8,692 bases of DNA from an uncultured bacterium. GTDB taxonomy: Bacteria > Actinomycetota > Coriobacteriia > Coriobacteriales > Coriobacteriaceae. Under the pieces are notes generated by a model, which ran no database searches, was not told the DNA's origin, and saw only the letters and a program-made list of their open reading frames with translations. The position numbers were made by a program, and so were the translations under genes. The stretch lies in assembly GCA_905215095.1 (NCBI GenBank), contig CAJMOL010000050.1:1-8692 (forward strand). Reading direction: 5' to 3'. Of the stretch, positions 1 through 5,722 are shown one piece after another. Position 1 is the first letter of the stretch, and every line of letters starts with the position of its first letter.

Positions 1-465
1 ATTACCCTGCCCGAGCTGGCGCAGCTGTGCGACGTGTTCTACATCGGCGGCACCAAGTGCGGCGCTCTGTGCGGCGAGGCTGTGGTGTTTTGCGGCATGC
101 ACACCCCGGCGCATCCCATTCCGCGTATTAAGCAGCACGGCGCGCTGCTTGCCAAGGGCCGCCTGACGGGTGTGCAGTTCGAGGCCCTTTTTACCGATGG
201 CCTGTATTTTGAGATTGGTCGCCAGGCGATTGAGACCGCTCAGGCGCTGCGTCGCGTGCTGCACGAGCGCGGCTACCAGTTCTTCTTGGAGACGCCGACC
301 AACCAGCAGTTTGTGATTCTGCCCAACGAGGACATGGCCCGCATTCGCGAGCATGCCTCGATCGAGTACTGGGAAAAGTACGACGAGACCCACACCGTGG
401 TGCGCTTTTGCACTAGCTGGGCCACGACGCAGGAGGATATCGACGCGTTGGCGGCTGTCCTGTAG
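1..465 (+). CDS. Low-specificity L-threonine aldolase-type PLP enzyme, 5'-truncated (C-terminal 154 residues)
   Basis: The frame is open from base 1 to the TAG at 463-465, so the gene begins upstream of the window; the first visible GTG or ATG is not a real start. The product resembles the beta-eliminating lyase / threonine aldolase family: cytosolic fold-type I PLP enzymes that cleave L-threonine or L-allo-threonine to glycine and acetaldehyde. The visible part starts just before the PLP-lysine motif YIGGTKCGAL; the probable Schiff-base Lys is visible residue 19 (codon 55-57). The small C-terminal domain follows, with the family-like stretches LETPTNQQF and VVRFCTSWATT. About half of the usual ~340 residues is present. 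A hairpin terminator follows closely, so this is the end of its own transcription unit and it has no obvious link to the PTS genes. Family assignment is firm; the exact substrate is not determined. Confidence 0.85.
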   Translation: MTLPELAQLCDVFYIGGTKCGALCGEAVVFCGMHTPAHPIPRIKQHGALLAKGRLTGVQFEALFTDGLYFEIGRQAIETAQALRRVLHERGYQFFLETPTNQQFVILPNEDMARIREHASIEYWEKYDETHTVVRFCTSWATTQEDIDALAAVL

Positions 466-483
466 CCTGATGTAATGACGAGG

Positions 484-527
484 GGCCGCCTTGCGCTTGG
501 GTTTGGCGCAAGGCGGCCTTTGTTTTT
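484..527 (+). terminator. Intrinsic terminator after the threonine aldolase gene
   Basis: A perfect 13-bp GC-rich stem (484-496 with 506-518, arm GGCCGCCTTGCGC) with a 9-nt loop is followed by TTTGTTTTT. It lies 18 bp after the stop codon and just before the ribosome binding site of the next gene, so it separates the two transcription units. Confidence 0.9.
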
Positions 528-543
528 GAGGGAGAAGGGTTGT

Positions 544-1125
544 ATGACCGAGATGTCCGAGCCGACGATTCGCCTGGCGACGCCCGATGATGCGCCGGCG
601 TTGCTTGCCATCTATGAGCCGTATGTGCGCCAGACGGCGATTACCTGCGAATACGAGGTGCCGAGCGTTGAGGAGTTCGCTGGGCGCATCGAGCGTACGC
701 TCAAGCGCTATCCATATTTGGTGATGGAGTTGGACGGGCGTCCGGTAGGCTACGCCTATGTGAGTCCGCTCAACAGCCGCGAGGCATACGACTGGTCGGT
801 CGAGACGTCGATCTACCTGGCGCGCGACGTGCGCCACGGCGGGCTGGGCCGCAAGCTGCACGACGCGCTCAAGCAATGTCTGATCGCGATGGGCATCACC
901 AACATGTGCGCGCTCATTGCCGTGCCGCACGACAAGGACGACGAGTACCTGACGCACAACAGCCAGGATTTCCATGCCCATATGGGATATCGCCTGGTGG
1001 GCGCCTTCGACCGCTGCGCCCAAAAGTTCGGCCGCTGGTACGACATGTGCTGGATGGAGCTGGTCCTGGCCGAGCGCGTCCCTAACCAACCTAAGCCAAC
1101 CTGGTTCCCCGACCTCCTCGCCTAA
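544..1125 (+). CDS. GNAT family N-acetyltransferase (phosphinothricin / methionine sulfoximine acetyltransferase-like)
   Basis: A 193-residue cytosolic acetyltransferase. It has the GNAT order: N-terminal beta strand TIRLATPDDAPALLAIYEPYV (residues 8-28, shown here in part), WSVETSIYLARDVRH (84-98) and the acetyl-CoA pyrophosphate loop R97-H-G-G-L-G102, then N139-S140-x-x-F143-H144 and GYRLVGAFDRCAQKFGRWYD near the C-terminus. This pattern matches the PAT/Bar/YncA subfamily, which acetylates glutamate analogues such as phosphinothricin or methionine sulfoximine, although many homologues act on other small amines. The start at 544 is chosen because GGGAGAAGGG lies 4-14 bases upstream. An in-frame ATG at 475 would place the preceding terminator inside the gene. 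A second in-frame ATG at 553 is possible. It is convergent with the GntR gene and probably monocistronic. The family is clear and the substrate is inferred. Confidence 0.88.
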   Translation: MTEMSEPTIRLATPDDAPALLAIYEPYVRQTAITCEYEVPSVEEFAGRIERTLKRYPYLVMELDGRPVGYAYVSPLNSREAYDWSVETSIYLARDVRHGGLGRKLHDALKQCLIAMGITNMCALIAVPHDKDDEYLTHNSQDFHAHMGYRLVGAFDRCAQKFGRWYDMCWMELVLAERVPNQPKPTWFPDLLA

Positions 1126-1164
1126 AACCACCACAAAGGTGCCTGTCCCCTTTGTGGTGGTTTT
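1124..1164. terminator. Bidirectional terminator between convergent GNAT and GntR genes
   Basis: A perfect 16-bp inverted repeat (1124-1139 with 1149-1164; arm AAAACCACCACAAAGG) has a 9-nt loop containing CCTGTCC. One arm begins inside the GNAT stop codon TAA. The arms end in A4 on the left and T4 on the right, so a U tract is available to transcripts from either side, as expected for convergent genes. The same CTGTCCC core appears in other hairpins of the window. Confidence 0.85.
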
Positions 1165-1172
1165 GGTGTTGG

Positions 1173-1895
1173 TTAGCCGATGGGTTCGGTGTATTTGGCA
1201 CGGTCGGTGCGTTGGATGCGCTTGGAGACATGGAGCGGGCGGCCGTCGGTGTCGTAGACGTAGTCGGTGATCAGGATCAGCGCCTGCCCGCGCTCAACGT
1301 TGAGCAAAAACGCCTCGTTTTGCGAGGCGTAGCACACCTCAAAGGTCTTATGCCCCTGTGCCGGCGCGCGATGGAATTCTTGGCGCAGCGTCGCGTAGAG
1401 CGAACCGTTGATATCGCGATCGATGAGCGTCTCGAAGCTTGGCGGCAGGTAGGTGGTCTCCAGGCACAGCGGCACGTCGTCCAGGTAGCGCAGACGGACA
1501 AGTTTGACGAGCTTGCTGCCCACGGCGGCGTCAAAGAACTTAGCTATGCTGCCGGCCGCCTTGGCAAAGCCCGAGTCCACGGTGCGCGTGGTGGGCTTCA
1601 TGCCCTGACCTTCGACCTGCTTGGTATAGCTCGAAAACACTAGGTTGTTCTCGTGGAGCGCGGGCGTGTCGGCCACAAAGGCGCCACGCCCGCGCTCGGT
1701 GCGCACCAGGCCCTCATCAACGAGAACCTTAAGGGCGTGGCGCACGGTGCTGCGCGACAGCCCCGATTCGTCCATGAGCTCCATCTCGGACGGCAGCTTG
1801 TCTCCGCGTGCGTAGATGCCGGCGGCGATGCGGTCGCGAAGCGTACCCGCCAAGCGCTCGTATTGGCTCAGTTTCTTTTTAGATGAAGCGTTCAT
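1173..1895 (-). CDS. GntR-family (HutC/UTRA subfamily) transcriptional regulator
   Basis: A 240-residue DNA-binding regulator. Residues 10-75 form a GntR winged helix-turn-helix: YERLAGTLRDRIAAGIY, then the hallmark GDKLPSEMELMDESGLSRST and VRHALKVLVDEGLVRTERGRG. Residues 88-235 fit a UTRA effector domain, with LETTYLP (145-151) and GRPLHVSKRIQR (218-229). UTRA domains usually bind a sugar phosphate or a related small metabolite that releases DNA. Length is typical of the family. The gene is divergent from the first SIS-domain gene across a 205-bp AT-rich gap with repeated TTGTATGC boxes, so autoregulation and control of that gene are likely. FrlR and other Amadori-operon regulators belong to this subfamily, but the effector is unproven. 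The ATG at 1895 has only a weak upstream AGG. Confidence 0.93.
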   Translation of the reverse strand: MNASSKKKLSQYERLAGTLRDRIAAGIYARGDKLPSEMELMDESGLSRSTVRHALKVLVDEGLVRTERGRGAFVADTPALHENNLVFSSYTKQVEGQGMKPTTRTVDSGFAKAAGSIAKFFDAAVGSKLVKLVRLRYLDDVPLCLETTYLPPSFETLIDRDINGSLYATLRQEFHRAPAQGHKTFEVCYASQNEAFLLNVERGQALILITDYVYDTDGRPLHVSKRIQRTDRAKYTEPIG

Positions 1896-2100
1896 GCGAT
1901 CAGCCTATATTTAACTTGTATGCTTATCTAAGCAAGCATGTATTCAACACAACAATAAAACCGCTGGTATTGAGCTACCGAAAACCTTACCAGCAAAATT
2001 TCTAAGATAAATATAGCATACAACTAGTCGACATAACCAAAACATGTATGTAACTTGTATGCCATCGAGAGCATCAAACGAGAAGAAAGGCTGATGCACG
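1896..2100. promoter_or_regulatory. Divergent gntR / SIS-enzyme control region with repeated TTGTATGC boxes
   Basis: This 205-bp gap is AT-rich against its neighbours. It holds three exact TTGTATGC copies: 1916-1923 (+), 2016-2023 (minus strand) and 2055-2062 (+). Degenerate copies ATGTATGT (2044-2051) and ATGTATTC (1938-1945) are also present. The pair at 2041-2062 is a tandem repeat with an 11-bp period, about one helical turn. A TGCTTA-TC-TAAGCA palindrome (1921-1934) overlaps the first box. A possible rightward promoter is TTACCA (1987-1992) with TATAGC (2012-2017), overlapping the middle box, but the match is weak. AGAAAGG at 2084-2090 is the ribosome binding site for the gene at 2101. 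Operator function is inferred from repetition and from the divergent regulator. Confidence 0.6.
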
Positions 2101-3093
2101 ATGACTACTCAGGAACAGGTTAAGGATGTCGTCTCCCAGGTTTTGGCTGACAAGGCAGACAAGGGCGGCATCAAGCGCGTCGTGTGGATTGGTGCCGGCG
2201 GATCCAACGGCGGCAACTATCCTGCCCAGTACTTTATGGAGCACGAGGCCACGCAGGTCGTGAGCTCCAGCTACACCAGCAATGAGTTCGTGCACGCCAC
2301 CCCGGTCTACGTCAACGAGAACACCCTGGCCGTCGTCGTGTCCATGCGCGGCACCAAGGAGACCATCGTTGCCGCCCAGGTCGCCAAGGACCACGGCGCC
2401 AGCACCATCGCCATCTATGTTGACGAGTCCGGCCTCACCGAGGTCTGCGACTACAAGATCCAGTACGACAGCCTGGCCGTCGACGAGTCCTGCATGGGCC
2501 GCACCAACTCCGCCGTCGTGACCATGATCGCCATGGAGCTTACGCAGCAGACCGAGGGCTATGCCGAGTACGAGACCGCTATGGCCGCGTTTGACTTGGT
2601 CGACCCCATCTATCGCAAGGCCGTCGAGTACACCCGTCCGCTCGCTGCCAAGTGGGCCGAGCAGAACGCCGACAAGCCCTGCATCAACGTCATGGCTCAG
2701 GGTCCGCTCTTTGGTGCCGCCTACGTCTTTAGCATCTGCAACGTGCAGGAGATGCTGCAGATCGACTCCTGCACCATCAACACCTGCGACTTCTTCCACG
2801 GCCCCTTCGAGATCCTGGACAAGCGCACCTCGCTGTTCCAGCTCATCAGCGTCGGCCGCAGCCGCTGCAACGACGAGCGCGGCATCCGCTTCGTCAACCA
2901 GTACGGTGGCGAGCGCGTCTATCAGCTCGACGCCAAGGAGCTCGGCCTCAACGACATCAAGGACAGCGTGAGCGAGTACTTCAACCACCTGATCTTTGCC
3001 CCGATCCTCAACAACGTCTACATGCGTGCGCTTTCTGCCGTCACCCACAAGGACTATATGACGCGCCGCTACATGTGGAAGCTGGACTACTAA
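2101..3093 (+). CDS. SIS-domain sugar-phosphate deglycase, FrlB/GfrE/GfrF-like (first copy)
   Basis: A 330-residue cytosolic protein with two SIS (sugar isomerase) halves. The nearest known role is fructoselysine- or glucoselysine-6-phosphate deglycase, which splits the phosphorylated Amadori/Heyns adduct into a hexose phosphate and lysine. The N-terminal SIS domain starts at VVWIGAGGSNGG (27-38), followed by NEFVHATP. The second starts near residue 194. E217 and H233 (in FFHGPFE) lie 16 residues apart, as do the catalytic Glu/His pairs of GlmS (488/504) and FrlB-type enzymes. The C-terminus is TRRYMWKLDY, nearly the same as in the second copy at 7564. Oddities: the sugar-phosphate loop is S81-M-R-G-T-K-E-T88, one residue shorter than the usual SxSGxTxET and with Arg in place of Ser; and D230 replaces the usual Glu three residues before the His. 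AgaS-type isomerase/deaminase is an alternative. The ATG at 2101 is set by AGAAAGG ten bases upstream. Confidence 0.82.
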   Translation: MTTQEQVKDVVSQVLADKADKGGIKRVVWIGAGGSNGGNYPAQYFMEHEATQVVSSSYTSNEFVHATPVYVNENTLAVVVSMRGTKETIVAAQVAKDHGASTIAIYVDESGLTEVCDYKIQYDSLAVDESCMGRTNSAVVTMIAMELTQQTEGYAEYETAMAAFDLVDPIYRKAVEYTRPLAAKWAEQNADKPCINVMAQGPLFGAAYVFSICNVQEMLQIDSCTINTCDFFHGPFEILDKRTSLFQLISVGRSRCNDERGIRFVNQYGGERVYQLDAKELGLNDIKDSVSEYFNHLIFAPILNNVYMRALSAVTHKDYMTRRYMWKLDY

Positions 3094-3095
3094 GA

Positions 3096-3123
3096 GTTAC
3101 GCGGTTTTACCAAACCGCGTAAC
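3096..3123 (+). terminator. Hairpin just after the first SIS gene
   Basis: A perfect 12-bp stem (3096-3107 with 3112-3123, arm GTTACGCGGTTT) with a 4-nt loop begins two bases after the stop codon. No U tract follows, so it may protect the 3' end or pause polymerase rather than terminate alone. Confidence 0.5.
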
Positions 3124-3136
3124 GGGCCGACGCTGC

Positions 3137-3235
3137 AAACCCACCTGAGCGGCAATCTGCCTTTCAGCTTCAGCGGCATGACCAGGAGGTCAATGCCGCT
3201 TCGCTTCAAGGCACCTTGCTCGCTCAGGTGGGTTT
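3137..3235. repeat. Long nested imperfect palindrome (~99 nt)
   Basis: The outer arms AAACCCACCTGAGC (3137-3150) and its exact complement (3222-3235) enclose further complementary segments: AGCGGCAT (3172-3179) with ATGCCGCT (3193-3200), and GACC/GGTC around an AGGA tetraloop at 3184-3187. Segments between these also pair with a few mismatches, so the whole element can fold into one long hairpin. TTTT follows at 3233-3236, so it may terminate the first SIS transcript. It could also be a small non-autonomous repeat element. Confidence 0.7.
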
Positions 3236-3297
3236 TCGCTGACGTTGCCAAAGCATCGGCGTCGCCTTGGTCCAGATGTGGCACTTGGGGACAGTCC

Positions 3298-3353
3298 TAG
3301 TCGTTGGGGACGTTCTTAAATGACTAGTCATCCAAGGACGTCCCCAACGACTA
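3298..3353. repeat. 56-nt palindromic repeat (TTGGGGACGT ... ACGTCCCCAA)
   Basis: A perfect 16-bp outer stem (3298-3313 with 3338-3353) encloses a 12-bp perfect palindrome ATGACTAGTCAT at 3320-3331, with mostly paired bases between. Almost every base is in a stem. I believe GGGGACGT-type palindromes recur in intergenic regions of Coriobacteriia, but that is memory rather than something this window shows. Confidence 0.75.
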
Positions 3354-3369
3354 CTCATTTAAGTACGTC

Positions 3370-3391
3370 CCCAATGAGTACCCAATGAGTA
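3370..3391 (+). repeat. Tandem 11-bp repeat (two copies of CCCAATGAGTA)
   Basis: Two exact adjacent copies of CCCAATGAGTA lie right after the 56-nt palindrome. An inverted ACTCATT (3353-3359) can pair with AATGAGT of the first copy, and the preceding ACGTCCCC repeats part of the palindrome arm. Confidence 0.8.
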
Positions 3392-3428
3392 TGTGGGGAG
3401 CGGATTTTTCCGCTCGCCGATTTGTGTC

Positions 3429-3456
3429 TTGAAAAATGTATATAACGACTATAACG
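3429..3456 (+). promoter_or_regulatory. Likely promoter and regulatory box of the EamA gene
   Basis: TTGAAA at 3429-3434 and TATAAC at 3450-3455 form a plausible -35/-10 pair with a 15-bp spacer. The box TATAACGACTATAACG (3441-3456) matches 14 of 16 bases of TATAATGACCATAACG (4731-4746) in front of the PTS operon. Transcription would then start near 3462. Confidence 0.5.
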
Positions 3457-3484
3457 TAGTGTGAAACATATTGGAAACAATACC

Positions 3485-3491
3485 GAGGAGG
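3485..3491 (+). promoter_or_regulatory. Ribosome binding site that fixes the EamA start at TTG 3497
   Basis: GAGGAGG lies 5 bases before the in-frame TTG at 3497. The alternative GTG at 3461 has no Shine-Dalgarno sequence and sits about where transcription is expected to begin. Confidence 0.75.
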
Positions 3492-3496
3492 CTGCG

Positions 3497-4579
3497 TTGA
3501 AGAAAAGCAATCTGGGCTATGTGCTGGTGCTGATCGCCGCGCTTATGTGGGGCAGCATCGGAATCTTTGTAAAAGGCATCTCGGCCCTGGGTGTTTCGTC
3601 TCAGAGCATGGCGGCCTTTCGCCTGTTGTCGGGTGCTGTCTTAATGGCTCCGGTCTTGGCGTTCATGGGTTGCCAGGGAGGTGCTCGTGAGGGAAAAGCA
3701 TCGGGTCCCCTGGCACTGTTCAAGGCAAGTCCTAAAGAGCTTGTTCCCTGTGCGCTTCTTGGCATTATCGGCCTCGCCACCGCTAACACGCTTTATTACG
3801 AGTGCATGGGCGAGGTGGGCATGTCCACGGCCTCGGTGCTGCTCTACACCTCGCCGGTGTTTGGCGTCATGCTCGGCCGCGTGCTTTATCGCGAGGATGT
3901 GACTCCCAACAAGCTCGTTGCCATCGCTTTTAATATCGGTGGCTGTGTACTCGCAGTGACCAATGGCGACCTTTCCGGTTTCCATTTTTCGGTTTGGGGC
4001 GTCACGTCGGGCGTGATCGCGGGCTTTTGTGGCGCGTCGCTCGCGGTGTTTAGCCGGATAGCAACCAAGACGGTCCACCCGCTGGCTGTCACGTTTTGGG
4101 GCCTTGTTTTTGGCGGTGCGGTTATGGCGGCTATCGCGGCTCCGTGGCCAGATGTTGCCGCGGCAATGTCGCCACAGCTGCTGCTGCTGTTCTTTGGTTT
4201 TGGACTCATCCCCACAGCCGTGGCCTATGTCTTATATATGCAGGGTCTGTCCATGGGGCTCGAGACGTCGAAAGTTCCCGTCGTAATGTCATTCGAGACG
4301 GTCGTCACCGTACTGCTGGGCATTGGTGTCTACGCCGAGCCCGCCGGCGCGATCAAGGTCCTGGGCATCGTGCTGGTGCTTGCGTCCATCCTGATCATGA
4401 ACACCGACTTCTCCAGGCTGCGCAACAGCGCCATTGTCAAACGTATTGTCGAGAGCATGACCTTTAAGCCCAACGCGTGGTGGACCGAAAAATCTCAGGA
4501 CATGGATCTGTTTAAGGAACGCACTGGCATCGCGCTGGAGCCCACCGTGCAGGAAAGCCCCTGGTACTTCGTGCGATAG
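3497..4579 (+). CDS. EamA/DMT-superfamily transporter
   Basis: A 360-residue inner-membrane protein with two EamA repeats and about ten hydrophobic helices. The first repeat begins at YVLVLIAALMWGSIGIFVK (8-26) and includes STASVLLYTSPVF (110-122). The second begins near WGVTSGVIAGF (167-177) and includes KVPVVMSFETVVTVLLGI (259-276). The last helix ends near residue 301. Relatives move amino acids, nucleotide precursors or other small metabolites, often outward. The TTG start is chosen because of the GAGGAGG five bases upstream. A hydrophilic tail of about 59 residues (302-360), rich in charged and aromatic residues, is longer than usual; most family members are near 300 residues. The gene lies between a deglycase-like gene and a PTS operon and shares a promoter box with the PTS. 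Transport of the amino acid freed by the deglycases is an attractive guess only. Confidence 0.85.
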   Translation: MKKSNLGYVLVLIAALMWGSIGIFVKGISALGVSSQSMAAFRLLSGAVLMAPVLAFMGCQGGAREGKASGPLALFKASPKELVPCALLGIIGLATANTLYYECMGEVGMSTASVLLYTSPVFGVMLGRVLYREDVTPNKLVAIAFNIGGCVLAVTNGDLSGFHFSVWGVTSGVIAGFCGASLAVFSRIATKTVHPLAVTFWGLVFGGAVMAAIAAPWPDVAAAMSPQLLLLFFGFGLIPTAVAYVLYMQGLSMGLETSKVPVVMSFETVVTVLLGIGVYAEPAGAIKVLGIVLVLASILIMNTDFSRLRNSAIVKRIVESMTFKPNAWWTEKSQDMDLFKERTGIALEPTVQESPWYFVR

Positions 4580-4664
4580 AGGATTGCGCGCAGGGTCTGA
4601 CCTGGGGTTATCCAGCCAGCGCCGGCCTATCCAGCCCCAACGTTTCAAGTACGTTAAGCCCGTC

Positions 4665-4692
4665 AACGGTCGATTTTCACCCGCGAACGGTC
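4665..4692 (+). repeat. AACGGTC direct repeats 21 bp apart upstream of the PTS promoter
   Basis: Exact AACGGTC copies at 4665-4671 and 4686-4692 are separated by two helical turns and lie 40-66 bp before the TATAAT-like element. This position would suit an activator, but it could be chance. Confidence 0.3.
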
Positions 4693-4727
4693 TTTATACT
4701 AATTAGCAATATAAGCAACATATAAGA

Positions 4728-4746
4728 CGTTATAATGACCATAACG
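4728..4746 (+). promoter_or_regulatory. PTS operon promoter/operator box
   Basis: A perfect inverted repeat CGTTAT-N7-ATAACG (4728-4733 and 4741-4746) overlaps a consensus-like TATAAT at 4731-4736. No good -35 hexamer is seen, which suggests dependence on an activator. The 16-bp part at 4731-4746 is nearly repeated in front of the EamA gene. The remainder of 4580-4762 shows a TATCCAGCC direct repeat but no gene and no clear terminator with a U tract. Confidence 0.5.
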
Positions 4747-4762
4747 AAAAGGAGGAGGCAAG

Positions 4763-5686
4763 ATGAATCAGATCATTCTCGCATCTCATGGCGGCCTGGC
4801 CGCAGGCGCCAAAGACACGCTCGAGATGGTTCTCGGCGACGTGTCGAACGTCCACGTCGTGTCGCTTGCTCGTGACGACAAGGAGCCCATCACCAATAAG
4901 GTGGACGCCATGATCGCCACGTTCAACGCGGACGACACCGTCTATGTGCTGACCGATATGCTCGGCAGCTCGGTCAACAACAACATGGTCGAGCTTTCCA
5001 AGAACGGCACGAAGTTCACGGTTGTCAGCGGTTTCAACATTCCGCTGGCACTGACGCTCGCTATGAGCCCCGTCCCCGTCAAGGGCGCCGAGCTCGCGGC
5101 TCTCATTAACGAGGCCCGCACCGGTCTGACCAACCCCAACGCACCAGTCGAGGCTGCTGCGGCTCCCGCCAAGAAGGCTAAGGCGTCCCGTCACAGCTCC
5201 GGTCCCGCCAAGATCGTTCTCGCACGTCTTGACTACCGTCTGCTGCACGGCCAGGTCGTCTTTACCTGGACCACCAAGGTTCAGGCCGAGCGCATCATCG
5301 TCGTCGACAACGCTGCCGCCAACGATGACATCAAGAAGGGCGCTCTTAAGCTGGCCAAGCCCCAGGGCGTTCGCCTGAACGTCTTCACCGTCGAGCGTGC
5401 CCTCGCCAAGATGGACAAGCTCAACACCCTCGGCGAGCGCGTCATGTTCGTCTTTGGTAACACTGCCGAGATGCTGCAGTTCTGCCAGGGCTACAAGCTT
5501 GACGCCATCAACCTGGGCGCCACCGCCAACCACGACGGTGCCGATCAGATTGGCGGCAAGGACAGCTCCGTCTTCTTCGACGCCACCCAGAAGGCCGACG
5601 TCAACCAGCTGCTCGACATGGGCATCAAGCTCTACGTCCAGCAGACCCCTACGTATCAGAGCGTCGACATCGACGCCAAGCTGTAA
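4763..5686 (+). CDS. PTS mannose-family EIIAB fusion protein
   Basis: A 307-residue cytosolic phosphotransfer subunit. Residues 1-120 are an EIIA-Man domain: the phosphorylated His is H9 in ILASHGGLAAG, and LTDMLGSS (63-70) carries the conserved Asp D65. Residues about 121-147 are an Ala/Pro/Lys-rich linker. Residues 148-307 are an EIIB domain of the mannose/sorbose type with RLDYRLLHGQV (155-165) and phospho-acceptor H162. Phosphate passes from HPr to H9, then to H162, then to sugar entering through EIIC/EIID. It is the first gene of the PTS cluster, with a strong AAGGAGG 7 bases before ATG. Sugar specificity cannot be read from the sequence. The flanking FrlB-like genes point to an Amadori compound such as glucoselysine or fructoselysine; mannose, sorbose or an amino sugar remains possible. 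Confidence 0.93.
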   Translation: MNQIILASHGGLAAGAKDTLEMVLGDVSNVHVVSLARDDKEPITNKVDAMIATFNADDTVYVLTDMLGSSVNNNMVELSKNGTKFTVVSGFNIPLALTLAMSPVPVKGAELAALINEARTGLTNPNAPVEAAAAPAKKAKASRHSSGPAKIVLARLDYRLLHGQVVFTWTTKVQAERIIVVDNAAANDDIKKGALKLAKPQGVRLNVFTVERALAKMDKLNTLGERVMFVFGNTAEMLQFCQGYKLDAINLGATANHDGADQIGGKDSSVFFDATQKADVNQLLDMGIKLYVQQTPTYQSVDIDAKL

Positions 5687-5722
5687 TCAACCAGGCTTTT
5701 GCCTGACTGAAAGGAGAAGGGT

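Larger units (their letters stand above)
3094..3496. other. 403-bp gene-free, repeat-dense intergenic block
   Basis: No credible coding frame is seen. From left to right it contains the 12-bp-stem hairpin, a 100-nt nested palindrome, a GGGGACAGTCC motif (3287-3297), a 56-nt palindrome, an 11-bp tandem repeat, a small GAGCGG/CCGCTC hairpin (3398-3415) and the promoter and ribosome binding site of the EamA gene. This amount of repeated structure isolates the first SIS gene from the downstream units. Confidence 0.75.

Noticed and set aside
475..543. Upstream in-frame ATG for the acetyltransferase
   Set aside because: It would translate through the terminator stem of the previous gene, and the extra residues do not fit the GNAT N-terminus.
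2074..3048. Long open frame on the minus strand across the first SIS gene
   Set aside because: It is the antisense mirror of a clear SIS gene. The translation is a low-complexity Val/Leu/Asp/Gly/His mixture typical of reverse-complemented high-GC codons, with no recognisable domain.
3090..3284. Small minus-strand frame of 64 codons after the first SIS gene
   Set aside because: It lies almost wholly within the inverted repeats, so its sequence is explained by the palindrome; no motif.
3461..3496. GTG at 3461 as the EamA start
   Set aside because: No Shine-Dalgarno sequence before it, and it sits about where transcription should begin. GAGGAGG followed by TTG at 3497 is the better start.
4609..4635. 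TATCCAGCC direct repeat after the EamA gene as a terminator or att site
   Set aside because: The two 9-bp copies are direct, with no T run and no neighbouring integrase; too short to interpret.
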